From positions 1-50,830 of IMG/VR virus record IMGVR_UViG_3300023179_007745: a DNA stretch of 50,830 nucleotides; one strand, written 5' to 3'. The notes beneath the pieces are model-generated. The model was not told where the DNA came from. It worked only from the letters and a program-made list of their open reading frames with translations, and made no database searches. The translations under genes and the position numbers were made by a program. Source of the DNA: a virus. Below are positions 31,663 to 39,661 of this stretch, in pieces. Every line of letters starts with the position of its first letter. Positions within the stretch are counted from its first letter, which is position 1.

Positions 31663-33142
31663 ATAGAGGTACCTTTGCTAGTTTGTAATCGAGATGTTCA
31701 TCATTATAAATTTTAATGCGTTCAATCATGTGAAGAAGGGTATAATTCTTTCTGCTTTTCCAGGATAAATTATCTCCGATATCATACAACTTACAAGTAT
31801 CTTTGGATTCACCTAAACGTAAACCCCTTCCAATTGATTGGAGATTTCTTATTCTGGATTTAGAAGGAGATGCAAATATAATGTTATGAAGGTTTCTAAT
31901 ATTTATCCCCGTAGAAAAAGTGCCGTAGGATGCAACAATAATAGCATCACTTTCTTTTTCTACAATATGTCTTATTTCTTCTCTTTGTGCCGTTTCGGTA
32001 CCACCAAAGACAAAGAATACCCGCCTATCTTTTGTCTTTGATTCAATCATATCAAATAACATCTTTCCGTGCTTTTCTACATATTGAAATAAGACAAGCG
32101 TATTGCCTTTTTGATAGATTGCAAGATTTCTAATAAATTTGTTTCTTGCGTCATTGGTTACTAGGAAGTCCATTTCTTCTTGATACTTAAGAGTCTTAAC
32201 CGACTTTCTTATTTCATCTGGATATTCTAATAAAATTGAATATATTTTAAGATTGGCTAATTGGTTACTATCTATTAATTGTTTAGTTGTGATTACTTTA
32301 TATAACGGACCAAACAAACCTTCAAGGATAAGTTTGTGTGTTTTAGTACCATCAAGGGTACCGGTAGTTCCTATTCTGTAGGGGGTATTAGTACACTTAT
32401 TAAAAATAGTGGTTAATGACTTGGATTTAAATAAATGTGCCTCATCGCCAAACATTGTTTGAAACTCAGCAAAGAATTGTTTTGGTAATTTATAGATTGA
32501 TTGCCACGTACTAATAACTACATCATAGTCGTTAGACTTTTCAGAACCACCATAGATCTTATGACAATGCTCTACAGTTTTCCATCCATTCAAGCACGAG
32601 TAATCTTGGAAGTCAGAATACATTTGCTCAACAAGGCTTGTAGTTGGCACAATGATAAGCTGCCTTCTTCCAAACGTTTCATGCCATCTGATGAGGCAGT
32701 AAATAATAAGAGATTTTCCCGAACCAGTTGGCGATAATAACAGGCGTCTTCCTTCGATAATTGCTTGATAGATTGCATCTAATTGATATTCCCTGATTAA
32801 TAACGGTTCACCTTTTGAACCTAAGTTTAAATTATTACAAAAATCAACTACTTCTTCATAGGTAACAGCATGTCCTGATTTATTATAGTTAGACTCATCA
32901 ATCGTGTATGCATTCTCTTCAGCAAACTTTCTAAGATAACCTAGTAAGCCAACATATAACTCTTTCGTCATTAGTGAGTAGAGTCTAACCTTACCATCCC
33001 ACATCTTGCTTCTATAAAGTGGTGTAAACTTAGCACCAGGAACATCAAACGAAAAGTATTCATTCATTTCTTGTGCTATAGAAGGATCTGCATCCACCTT
33101 TACATGTACATGATTTTTAAAGCTTACAGTAATATTACTCAT
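31655..33142 (-). CDS. uvsW: UvsW helicase
   Basis: The 495-residue SF2 helicase starts at ATG (33142), overlapping the UvsY stop (TGATG). Walker A is SPTGSGKSL near residue 131, DEAH box GDEAHLF near 232 and motif VI IQSIGRGLRLG near 447. UvsW unwinds branched DNA and regresses forks in T4 recombination and late replication. The UvsY-UvsW order is conserved in T4-like phages. Confidence 0.95.
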   Translation of the reverse strand: MSNITVSFKNHVHVKVDADPSIAQEMNEYFSFDVPGAKFTPLYRSKMWDGKVRLYSLMTKELYVGLLGYLRKFAEENAYTIDESNYNKSGHAVTYEEVVDFCNNLNLGSKGEPLLIREYQLDAIYQAIIEGRRLLLSPTGSGKSLIIYCLIRWHETFGRRQLIIVPTTSLVEQMYSDFQDYSCLNGWKTVEHCHKIYGGSEKSNDYDVVISTWQSIYKLPKQFFAEFQTMFGDEAHLFKSKSLTTIFNKCTNTPYRIGTTGTLDGTKTHKLILEGLFGPLYKVITTKQLIDSNQLANLKIYSILLEYPDEIRKSVKTLKYQEEMDFLVTNDARNKFIRNLAIYQKGNTLVLFQYVEKHGKMLFDMIESKTKDRRVFFVFGGTETAQREEIRHIVEKESDAIIVASYGTFSTGINIRNLHNIIFASPSKSRIRNLQSIGRGLRLGESKDTCKLYDIGDNLSWKSRKNYTLLHMIERIKIYNDEHLDYKLAKVPLYG

Positions 33143-33582
33143 CACATTAATCCGTTAGTAAACTTAGTCCACTCAATGCTATTTTTGATATCCCATGTTC
33201 TTGAGTTTAGCGAACGTAGGATTTGTTCTAGATGTTGAACTACTATCTTAAAGTATTCAACCTTGTCTTGAAGGTCAATAAGATCTTTATCATTAGATAA
33301 GAATTCATCCATCTCATTTTTTAAAGGTTTATTGCCTTGCCATTGAATCCATCCTAGTTCATCTAACTCATCTCGTGTCATTTCGCCACGATAGTATCTG
33401 TACTTAGAACGGCGGGTATTGAGGTATTGTGATTCTGCTTTACGAAGATTGAGGCGGGAAGATGAAAGTAAGTTTAGGTACTTTGCATGGAGAAGGGGAA
33501 CCTTCGCAGCTTCCCCTCCTAAGTTTGTTTCATTAACTTTACAATCAACTGCCCAAGCCTCTTGAAGCTCAGATAGTTTCAT
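33142..33582 (-). CDS. uvsY: UvsY recombination mediator
   Basis: The 146-residue protein matches T4-like UvsY (MKLSELQEAWAVDCKVN and YLNTRRSKYRYYRGEMTR). UvsY loads the UvsX recombinase on single-stranded DNA coated with gp32. Position next to UvsW is typical. It lies 6 nt downstream of the glycosyltransferase gene. Confidence 0.93.
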   Translation of the reverse strand: MKLSELQEAWAVDCKVNETNLGGEAAKVPLLHAKYLNLLSSSRLNLRKAESQYLNTRRSKYRYYRGEMTRDELDELGWIQWQGNKPLKNEMDEFLSNDKDLIDLQDKVEYFKIVVQHLEQILRSLNSRTWDIKNSIEWTKFTNGLM

Positions 33583-33588
33583 TTTTCA

Positions 33589-34503
33589 CTATGGTTGCAT
33601 TTGAATAATGGCAGCGGGGTTACCAACGAAACAGAAGCTACCAAAATGGTTTAGCGAAATAGATGGATCTAACCAAATGTCTCCACCCATATCCTGCCAA
33701 CGTCGACAGAATGTATAATCCTCTGACAAATAACGACGATCGACAGGATCAATCATGGTGTCAAACAAGGCAAAAAACTTGCCCTTCAATTCATCACCGA
33801 TGTTTAAGTCGTTATTATACGCCAATTCCGGATAAGCTTCAATCATCTTAAGAATGGCTTCACGCTTGATCATCATAAAGCCAGTTCCTGCATCATGTAA
33901 CTTTACTGCACCATTCTCAATTGCAATAGTCTTTGCCTCACGATTGACAAACTTAAAGTTCACTGCATAATCAGAACCAAATGCTGCAACTTCACCGTCT
34001 GACATTGCTTTATCTGGACCTGCTGCGGATGTTGCTTGTTTGATGCGTTGCCAGTTGACGCCTTTCTTTGGATAGGCACCAACAACGACATCTTTGTCGT
34101 GAGCGTAAAGTTTTAGAATATCCTCAACTTTAAACTCAATATCTGCATCGATGAACAACAAGCGATCGTAGTTGCTTTGTAAGAAATATGCAACAAGCAC
34201 ATTACGTGCACGGGTAACAAGGGATTCATTTGCAATCGTACCAAACGCCAATGGAATCTGGTGTTGATTGAAGAATGTCATCATCTTGATTGTTGAGCGG
34301 AAGTAAGGCTCTGTTAATGCACCACCATAACATGGTGTAGCAATGAAGAACTTTGTTTGTCTCAACTTATCAATGTTGATCTGGATTTGACCAGGTTGTG
34401 GAGGAGGTGCCTCTTGAGGAGGTGCAATTTGTAAGGGAGGTGCAATTTGTAAGTCTTGTTCAGGTGCCGAAATTGTCAAACCAGGTTTTTTTTCTTTAGC
34501 CAT
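33589..34503 (-). CDS. Glycosyltransferase-like protein (GT-A type)
   Basis: The 304-residue protein has a proline- and glutamine-rich N-terminal leader (QIAPPQEAPPPQPG). A GT-A-like domain follows: FFIATPCYGGALTEPYF near residue 50, LLFIDADIEF near 113 (DxD) and LHDAGTGFMMIKREA. ISLNHFGSFCF is near the end. Similar proteins are common in marine T4-like phages next to the capsid gene. The leader may bind a protein partner. Acceptor unknown; a virion protein or host glycan is possible. Confidence 0.72.
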   Translation of the reverse strand: MAKEKKPGLTISAPEQDLQIAPPLQIAPPQEAPPPQPGQIQINIDKLRQTKFFIATPCYGGALTEPYFRSTIKMMTFFNQHQIPLAFGTIANESLVTRARNVLVAYFLQSNYDRLLFIDADIEFKVEDILKLYAHDKDVVVGAYPKKGVNWQRIKQATSAAGPDKAMSDGEVAAFGSDYAVNFKFVNREAKTIAIENGAVKLHDAGTGFMMIKREAILKMIEAYPELAYNNDLNIGDELKGKFFALFDTMIDPVDRRYLSEDYTFCRRWQDMGGDIWLDPSISLNHFGSFCFVGNPAAIIQMQP

Positions 34504-34521
34504 AATAACTCCAAGTTATAA

Positions 34522-35106
34522 TTAGGTCTCAACGTCAAAATATTTAAATTTGAAAGAAGCAATTCCTACAAAATATTCTATGGTTGAAGGGGTGATATTA
34601 AAATCCAATGCTTGCAATGATATTGGAAATAAATCTCTAAACACTATTTTGGTAGATGCTACATTAACTGAATTAAGAATATGTAATGTTGCATCCGAAT
34701 AAGCAATAGTGTCATTGCTTGTAAACTTATTCTGTACAAACGGAAAACGGTTCATTCTTTTCTGAATATAATCTGGAAATTGATTATAACTCTTTGGAAA
34801 GCCAATGGCAACAAGCCAAGCGTATAATTCCAAATAATTAGCCATATCCTCATTGATCAAGAATGTAATAGTAAAGTCGCCAAAATTAACCTTATCACCA
34901 ATTACTGGAACATCAACAAAAGGTGTAGGCTGTGTTGCAAATCCTACATCGATCAATGGTATGTTGGCAGATTGACAAGTATAAGAAACATGAGGCAAAT
35001 CCTGGATAGTAAATCTAAATCCATTAGGTCGCAAATAATCGTACGTTGTCGGACGACTATTTTCATATGCATTCTGTAATAAATCAACGTTTGCGGTAAA
35101 AGCCAT
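34522..35106 (-). CDS. Tail-tube-fold structural protein after gp23
   Basis: The 194-residue product has PNGFRFTIQDLPHVSYTCQ, then DFTITFLINEDMANYLELY. These resemble the strand-turn pattern of T4-type tail tube/baseplate-tube proteins (gp19/gp54 fold), but no T4 gene can be assigned. It has its own TATAAATA promoter 19 nt upstream of ATG and lies behind the gp23 terminator, so it is made separately and late. A tail or baseplate part is likely. Confidence 0.55.
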   Translation of the reverse strand: MAFTANVDLLQNAYENSRPTTYDYLRPNGFRFTIQDLPHVSYTCQSANIPLIDVGFATQPTPFVDVPVIGDKVNFGDFTITFLINEDMANYLELYAWLVAIGFPKSYNQFPDYIQKRMNRFPFVQNKFTSNDTIAYSDATLHILNSVNVASTKIVFRDLFPISLQALDFNITPSTIEYFVGIASFKFKYFDVET

Positions 35107-35124
35107 ACTTGTCTCCTTATCACA

Positions 35125-35132
35125 TATTTATA
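35125..35132 (-). promoter_or_regulatory. T4-type late promoter TATAAATA before the tail-tube-fold gene
   Basis: There is an exact TATAAATA on the minus strand with a leader of under 20 nt and AAGGAG before ATG. It sits 5 nt downstream of the gp23 terminator, so termination and new initiation are paired. Confidence 0.9.
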
Positions 35133-35136
35133 CAAT

Positions 35137-35163
35137 AAAAAAGGGGGTTTTCAACCCCCTTTA
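35137..35163 (-). terminator. Rho-independent terminator after gp23
   Basis: On the minus strand AAAGGGGG, a 7-nt loop, CCCCC and TTTTTTA form a strong GC-rich hairpin with a U-run. It lies 45 nt after the gp23 stop and ends the major capsid message. Confidence 0.95.
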
Positions 35164-35207
35164 AATCCCTTTCGGGTACCGATCTTAGTGTCGGCTTAAT
35201 GCTAATA

Positions 35208-36540
35208 TTACATTAAATTAGCAACTAACGTACGACGATAGTACTGGTTACGGTTAGCCGTAAATGTATCTGCATCGTTAGCATTTGTCAATGTATCGGT
35301 AGTAACGTATGGGTTAGCAATCATACCATAACGTGTCTTGAAACCGATCTTTGGTTGAAAGCTGTTTGGATCAACGGCGCGAACCATTTGGAGGGGAATA
35401 TATGGGCAGTAAAAAATACCTGCATCATATGGGCTAGAACCCTTATAACCTACAAGATAGAACTGGCTTGCGTTGCCAAGGTTTGCAGAATATGGATCGA
35501 TATAAACACGGAAACGACCATTCAACACACCAGCAAATGTATTACCTGTGTCATCAACATTCAAATTGGTTGACAATGCTGGTGCATAGTCAAGAACACC
35601 AGACATTGCTAAAGCACTTGCAACGTCTGCTGAGCAAACGAGGAAGTTACCTTTTCCACGACGTGTGTCTTGTGCAATGTGGTTAGCATCACGCTCGATG
35701 TTAAACAATAGACCCTTGAAACGCTCAACTGACCAACGGCCGTTTGAATCGATGTCTAAGTCGAATGTACCTGCAGTAGCTGTAGCTGGTGAACCTTGCT
35801 TTGCAACTTTGTAAATTGTACGGACAACTTCACGGTTAATTTCAAACATGAATTCTTGTGAAAGGATGTTTGAAAGCTCTGCTTCTGCATCAAGGCCGTG
35901 AATTGCTTTCAAGTCTTGTGCAAGTTCAACCGTGTACTCTGCCTTCAATGCACGGCTACGAGCTGTAACAGTTGTCTTGTCGATGCTGAAAGACATTTGG
36001 CCAAATGCATTGGTAGATGCATCACCAAGAGCTTCAGCAAATGCTGTAGCAGCAGCGTTAGCAGTTGTATATGTGCCGCTAACTGGGTTTGAACCAACGT
36101 GAGTTGGGTTAACTGTACCCTGAACACCAGAAGCATTGTAAGATGCTGCTGAGAAGTTTGTATTTGCTTCATTATAAAGTGCTTCAGCGCGCGTGTAGGT
36201 ATTTCCACGCTCTGAACCATACATAGAACGCATTGCAAAAATAAGACCAGTAGGACCGGTCATAGGCTGCACGCCACAAATATCATATGCCATTAAGTTT
36301 GGCATAGCACGGCGAACAAGACCGATCATGATTGGATCATACTTGTCAATACCAGTTGTTGCGTTAATATTGTTCGCAGGAGCTGCCTCGAAAAGTGCTG
36401 AACGCTCTTCGCGAAGTGCTTTTTCCTGGTTCTAGAAGAACAGTAGTAACTGCCTTTCTATAGTTGTCTTTGATTTGTGGAAGATCGGGATGCTCGACAA
36501 CTGCTTCCCACTTCTTTGATAGATGTTCATTTAAAAACAT
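35208..36540 (-). CDS. 23: Major capsid protein gp23, with an apparent frameshift near codon 37
   Basis: The start (ATG at 36540, AAGGAG 9 nt before) gives MFLNEHLSKKWEAVV, the usual gp23 N-terminus. That frame hits a TAA after 58 codons, at 36364-36366. A second frame opens right after a TAG at 36432-36434 and continues NQEKALREERSALFEAA, then the full gp23 core (MIGLVRRAMPNLMAYDICG onward) to the stop. Restoring two A's between 36430 and 36429 would give the conserved ENQEK and one 445-residue gp23. The core frame has no start before 36329. The break looks like a 2-nt deletion (real mutation or sequencing/assembly error), not two genes. Gp23 is cleaved by gp21 during head maturation. Confidence 0.9.
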
Positions 36541-36562
36541 GGTTGGTTTCTCCTTGCCTTAA

Positions 36563-37732
36563 TTAGGCTCTTTTAATAGATCTTGAAAGTGCTCTAGCGT
36601 ATTCTGAAATTAATGTATTATCCTCAACAATTGGCTTACTGTCTTCTACACTTTCAATAAGGGTATTAGAAACTGGAGCTAGAACTTCAGTCAAAGTTTG
36701 TCTGTTGGATGGGAAATAATTCTCTCTAACTACATTAAGTTTTTCGCGATAGAGGTCCTCGTTTTCAAAGTCAATACCTTCTACCAAGCGCTTAAACTTC
36801 TCAACCTCGGTATCGGCAAGACCTTTAGATTCTTCTTGAACAATTCTGTCTGCTCTGAGTTCTTCAACTTCTTTGGCAAGCTTGATAGCAGATGTCATGC
36901 TTTCATCAAGTTTGCTTTGCAATTCATCAGCTTTATTTTGAAGTTCAGCCATTACGTCATATTTTTCATCTGGTACTTCAACGTAATGTTCTTTAAATAA
37001 AGTCTTCATGCCGTGAATGAAATCTTCTGCAATTTCAGTACGAAGTCCTTGTTCAACAGCAAGCTGGTTCTCAGTCATCCAATTTTCTACAACATAATTC
37101 AAATAAGAATCAATTTTATCAACCAAACCTGATTTAAATTCTTCTAATTCGGTTTGGTTTTCTTCTTGAAGCTTAACTGCAATTTTTTCCATTTCATCAT
37201 TTACACGTGCAATTACTGCTGCTTCAAAAATAGATGTTGCTTTTTGTTTAAACTCCTCAGAAATATCGGAACCAAAAATAGAACCAATATCCATGTTATT
37301 TTGTTCTTCCTCAGATACAACTTCCTCTTCATTGTAGGTTTTGTCTTCTTCTTGTTGAACATTACCTTTATTGCTACCTTGATTAACAGCATTTTTTGGT
37401 TGCATAGCTGTATCTGTAAAATTAGGAGTTGCACCTGGTGTAGATTTCATCTTTATATCATTTTTAGATACTGACGCGGAAGCCTTTGCGCCTTGGTTTT
37501 CTTCGTCCTCATCACGCACAACAACAGGCGCGTCTTTAGAACTACCTTGTTTTGGTTGTGAAACATCTCCTGAAATTGCTGCCTTCCTTGAAGTATCCTT
37601 TTTGGCTTGCGAAGCAGCAGCCATTCCGACCTTACCAGAGCCACCGGCAGAAAGTTCAGTAGCTGACTCTTCATTAATATCTTGGGGGGTCACCTTCCCA
37701 ATCAATTCTCTGATTTTAGATTCTACTGACAT
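36563..37732 (-). CDS. 22: Prohead core scaffold gp22
   Basis: The 389-residue protein lies between gp21 and gp23. It is highly charged, with a disordered N-terminal half (SGGSGKVG, DEDEENQGAKASAS) and long coiled-coil helices (KADELQSKLDESMT). It is much longer than T4 gp22, as usual in cyano- and pelagiphages. It forms the scaffold inside the prohead and is degraded by gp21. A TATAAATA box is 29 nt upstream of the ATG, and AGGAGACGTAA precedes it. Confidence 0.85.
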   Translation of the reverse strand: MSVESKIRELIGKVTPQDINEESATELSAGGSGKVGMAAASQAKKDTSRKAAISGDVSQPKQGSSKDAPVVVRDEDEENQGAKASASVSKNDIKMKSTPGATPNFTDTAMQPKNAVNQGSNKGNVQQEEDKTYNEEEVVSEEEQNNMDIGSIFGSDISEEFKQKATSIFEAAVIARVNDEMEKIAVKLQEENQTELEEFKSGLVDKIDSYLNYVVENWMTENQLAVEQGLRTEIAEDFIHGMKTLFKEHYVEVPDEKYDVMAELQNKADELQSKLDESMTSAIKLAKEVEELRADRIVQEESKGLADTEVEKFKRLVEGIDFENEDLYREKLNVVRENYFPSNRQTLTEVLAPVSNTLIESVEDSKPIVEDNTLISEYARALSRSIKRA

Positions 37733-37760
37733 TTACGTCTCCTAAATTAGGTTATAAGTA

Positions 37761-37768
37761 TATTTATA
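37761..37768 (-). promoter_or_regulatory. T4-type late promoter TATAAATA before gp22
   Basis: There is an exact minus-strand TATAAATA just downstream of the gp21 stop, with a short leader to the gp22 start. The scaffold and capsid genes can thus be read from their own late promoter. Confidence 0.85.
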
Positions 37769-37769
37769 A

Positions 37770-38414
37770 TTATTTGATTTTTGATAAAAATTTCTCAAAT
37801 AATTTCAATTTCTCTTCATCAAGTCTAGCCGTTGGAACTTTTTTGAAATGTTCTTTTGCCTGGTCTACTTGAACTTGTGTCCATACACCATTGTTACAAA
37901 TCCATTCAGCATTTTCTAAAATACCTTCAACAAAAGCATCAGGTGCTGATGGATCAGCAACAATATCGACTGTGGCTAAATGAAAATCAGGTTGTACTAT
38001 CTTTATTCCGTCTTTTCCTTCCCCCAATGAACCAACACCTCGCGATGAAACGCCAAGGCGAACTCCTTCTTCAATAAAATTTTTGGCAATTTTACCCATA
38101 GGGGTATCTAAAATTTTTGCTTCACCCATAACATTATTTCCATCCCAATCCAACTTAGTAATTAAATGTGAAACTTGATTGAGATTTAATGTTGGGTTAG
38201 GAGGATGACCGAGTTCACCAAGTGAACGCTTTTCTGCAATCATTTGCTGATAACGTTCTACTTCTTTTTCTAAAGTACCTTTTGGATACATGCGACCGTT
38301 TTTATTAGCTTTTTCAGCTTGCATAAAAGGCCCACGTATGTAAACGCCTTTTTTACCTGTATTTTCCTCGGTAATATATTCTAAATCTTGGCTAATTTCT
38401 TTTATTAGCTTCAT
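37770..38414 (-). CDS. 21: Prohead core protease gp21
   Basis: The 214-residue protein has the T4 gp21/U9-type protease signatures: RGPFMQAEKANKNGRMYP near residue 27, the catalytic His in LGELGHPPNP and the catalytic Ser in VSSRGVGSLG, followed by HLATVDIVADPSAPDA. It cleaves gp22, gp23 and other head proteins. The order gp20-(core proteins)-gp21-gp22-gp23 is T4-like. Confidence 0.93.
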   Translation of the reverse strand: MKLIKEISQDLEYITEENTGKKGVYIRGPFMQAEKANKNGRMYPKGTLEKEVERYQQMIAEKRSLGELGHPPNPTLNLNQVSHLITKLDWDGNNVMGEAKILDTPMGKIAKNFIEEGVRLGVSSRGVGSLGEGKDGIKIVQPDFHLATVDIVADPSAPDAFVEGILENAEWICNNGVWTQVQVDQAKEHFKKVPTARLDEEKLKLFEKFLSKIK

Positions 38415-38415
38415 C

Positions 38416-38805
38416 TTATAGCCTATTATAGAGTGGTGTAGTTGTATACCCGGTTGTTTTAGATAAACCTAAATAAACAGTTCCGCCAGGTGAAGGGATT
38501 ATTACTACAATGTTTGCATTGGCATTTGCCCCATCAGAAAATCCTTGAGATTGAGCAAGATACCAATTATCATTACCAAATAATTGTAAAATTAATGTAT
38601 TGTTACGGTAAATTAAAATTGGGTTAGATGAACTACCGTTACTATAAGTTATAGAATTAATGGTGACATTTAAATTACCTGCCGCAACTGTTTCATCAGA
38701 TAATTTTATATCACTATACAAATCAACGTTGGAAGTTCCATCACCAACGAATTTGACTATGGACTGACCATAAACTTTTTTAGTAATATTTTTTGTTATA
38801 GCCAT
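38416..38805 (-). CDS. Hypothetical protein before gp21 (129 aa)
   Basis: The product (MAITKNITKKVYGQS...) has many short beta strands, Asn/Gly-rich turns (NANANIVVIIPSPGG) and no charged clusters. This suggests a small virion or head protein. It stops one base before gp21. No T4 counterpart is recognised. A decoration or core component is a possible role. Confidence 0.55.
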   Translation of the reverse strand: MAITKNITKKVYGQSIVKFVGDGTSNVDLYSDIKLSDETVAAGNLNVTINSITYSNGSSSNPILIYRNNTLILQLFGNDNWYLAQSQGFSDGANANANIVVIIPSPGGTVYLGLSKTTGYTTTPLYNRL

Positions 38806-38813
38806 TTTTTATA

Positions 38814-39497
38814 TCACTTGTATTTACCGGCAGTGATTTTGTGCATGGTGTCAGCATTCATTCTGACTTCCCAATCCTTGCCCTGAATATTTACTGAGGA
38901 TGGCATTTGTCCGGTCTTTTTATAATGCTGAAGAGCTTTATGTGCAATAGCTACATGAATCTTTTCTTCTAACTCTTCTTCAGACATCTTATTTTTCTTG
39001 TGCATGTGATATTCATTGATCATCACTTCGACATCTTCAGTAAATACTGTCTCTTCACCGTGATCAAATTGAACTGTATACCATGCAATATTTCCATCTT
39101 CATCAGGATCAGCATGCTTACCTTCAACAACCATACCTTCGCCATAAACATCAGAATAAACATGTTTTGCGCAAAGATGTTCTTCTTCCTCTTCATTTAC
39201 CTCTTCAACAAAAAAATCTACCCACTGCTCACCAAACTTTTCTTCTAGCTTTGCTTTAGCTGTAGCCACAGAAGAGGCAAACCCTTCAGTGATTGTTGTC
39301 TTACCTAAAGACTCCATCACGATCTTTGCTAGTCTTGCATCAAATTCTGTGACTCTCATCTCTACTCCTTCTTTTCTAAGAATTGATTTAGCAATCTTGT
39401 GTGCTTTTTTAATGGTTGTTTTTTCCAATGGAGGTGTGTCTCCGGTGCTTTTCATAGCACTTTTCATGCCAGTTGCATATGCCATCGACTTATTCAT
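38814..39497 (-). CDS. Hypothetical protein with SH3-like segment between core protein and gp21 (227 aa)
   Basis: The protein has a basic N-terminal region (KTTIKKAHKIAKSILRKEG) and a central barrel-like stretch (VYGEGMVVEG, then WYTVQFDHGEETVF) resembling SH3/KOW domains. A helical C-terminus (HVAIAHKALQHYKKTG) follows. It sits where T4 has prohead core proteins gp67/gp68. A core or DNA-packaging accessory role is inferred. It overlaps the small core protein gene by 8 nt. Confidence 0.55.
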   Translation of the reverse strand: MNKSMAYATGMKSAMKSTGDTPPLEKTTIKKAHKIAKSILRKEGVEMRVTEFDARLAKIVMESLGKTTITEGFASSVATAKAKLEEKFGEQWVDFFVEEVNEEEEEHLCAKHVYSDVYGEGMVVEGKHADPDEDGNIAWYTVQFDHGEETVFTEDVEVMINEYHMHKKNKMSEEELEEKIHVAIAHKALQHYKKTGQMPSSVNIQGKDWEVRMNADTMHKITAGKYK

Positions 39498-39654
39498 CTT
39501 TTCCTCCGTAAATAGCGCCAGCTAATTCTAATTTTTTGAGATCTAAGTAATCAGAAACCTTTGAAGATAAAATGGAGTTAAAAGTTTCTGAGGCTGACGT
39601 ATTTTCATCACCAACAATCTGGTCAATTAATGAAACAATTTGTTCTTTATCCAT
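39490..39654 (-). CDS. Small prohead core-like protein (54 aa), gp67/gp68 position
   Basis: ATG has GAGGATAAT before it, and a TATAAATA box lies 31 nt upstream. The peptide (MDKEQIVSLIDQIVGDENTS...) is acidic and helical, like the small core protein gp67, and lies just downstream of portal gp20, as in T4. Size and position support the call, but sequence similarity by eye is weak. Confidence 0.6.
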   Translation of the reverse strand: MDKEQIVSLIDQIVGDENTSASETFNSILSSKVSDYLDLKKLELAGAIYGGKDE

Positions 39655-39661
39655 ATTATCC

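Noticed and set aside
36425-36440. Homing intron or inserted endonuclease at the gp23 break
   Set aside because: The two frames abut with no inserted sequence; only two bases need to be restored.
36364-36540. A separate 58-residue gene before gp23
   Set aside because: Its first 37 residues are the gp23 N-terminus, and the rest is an out-of-frame reading of gp23; a broken gp23 explains it better.
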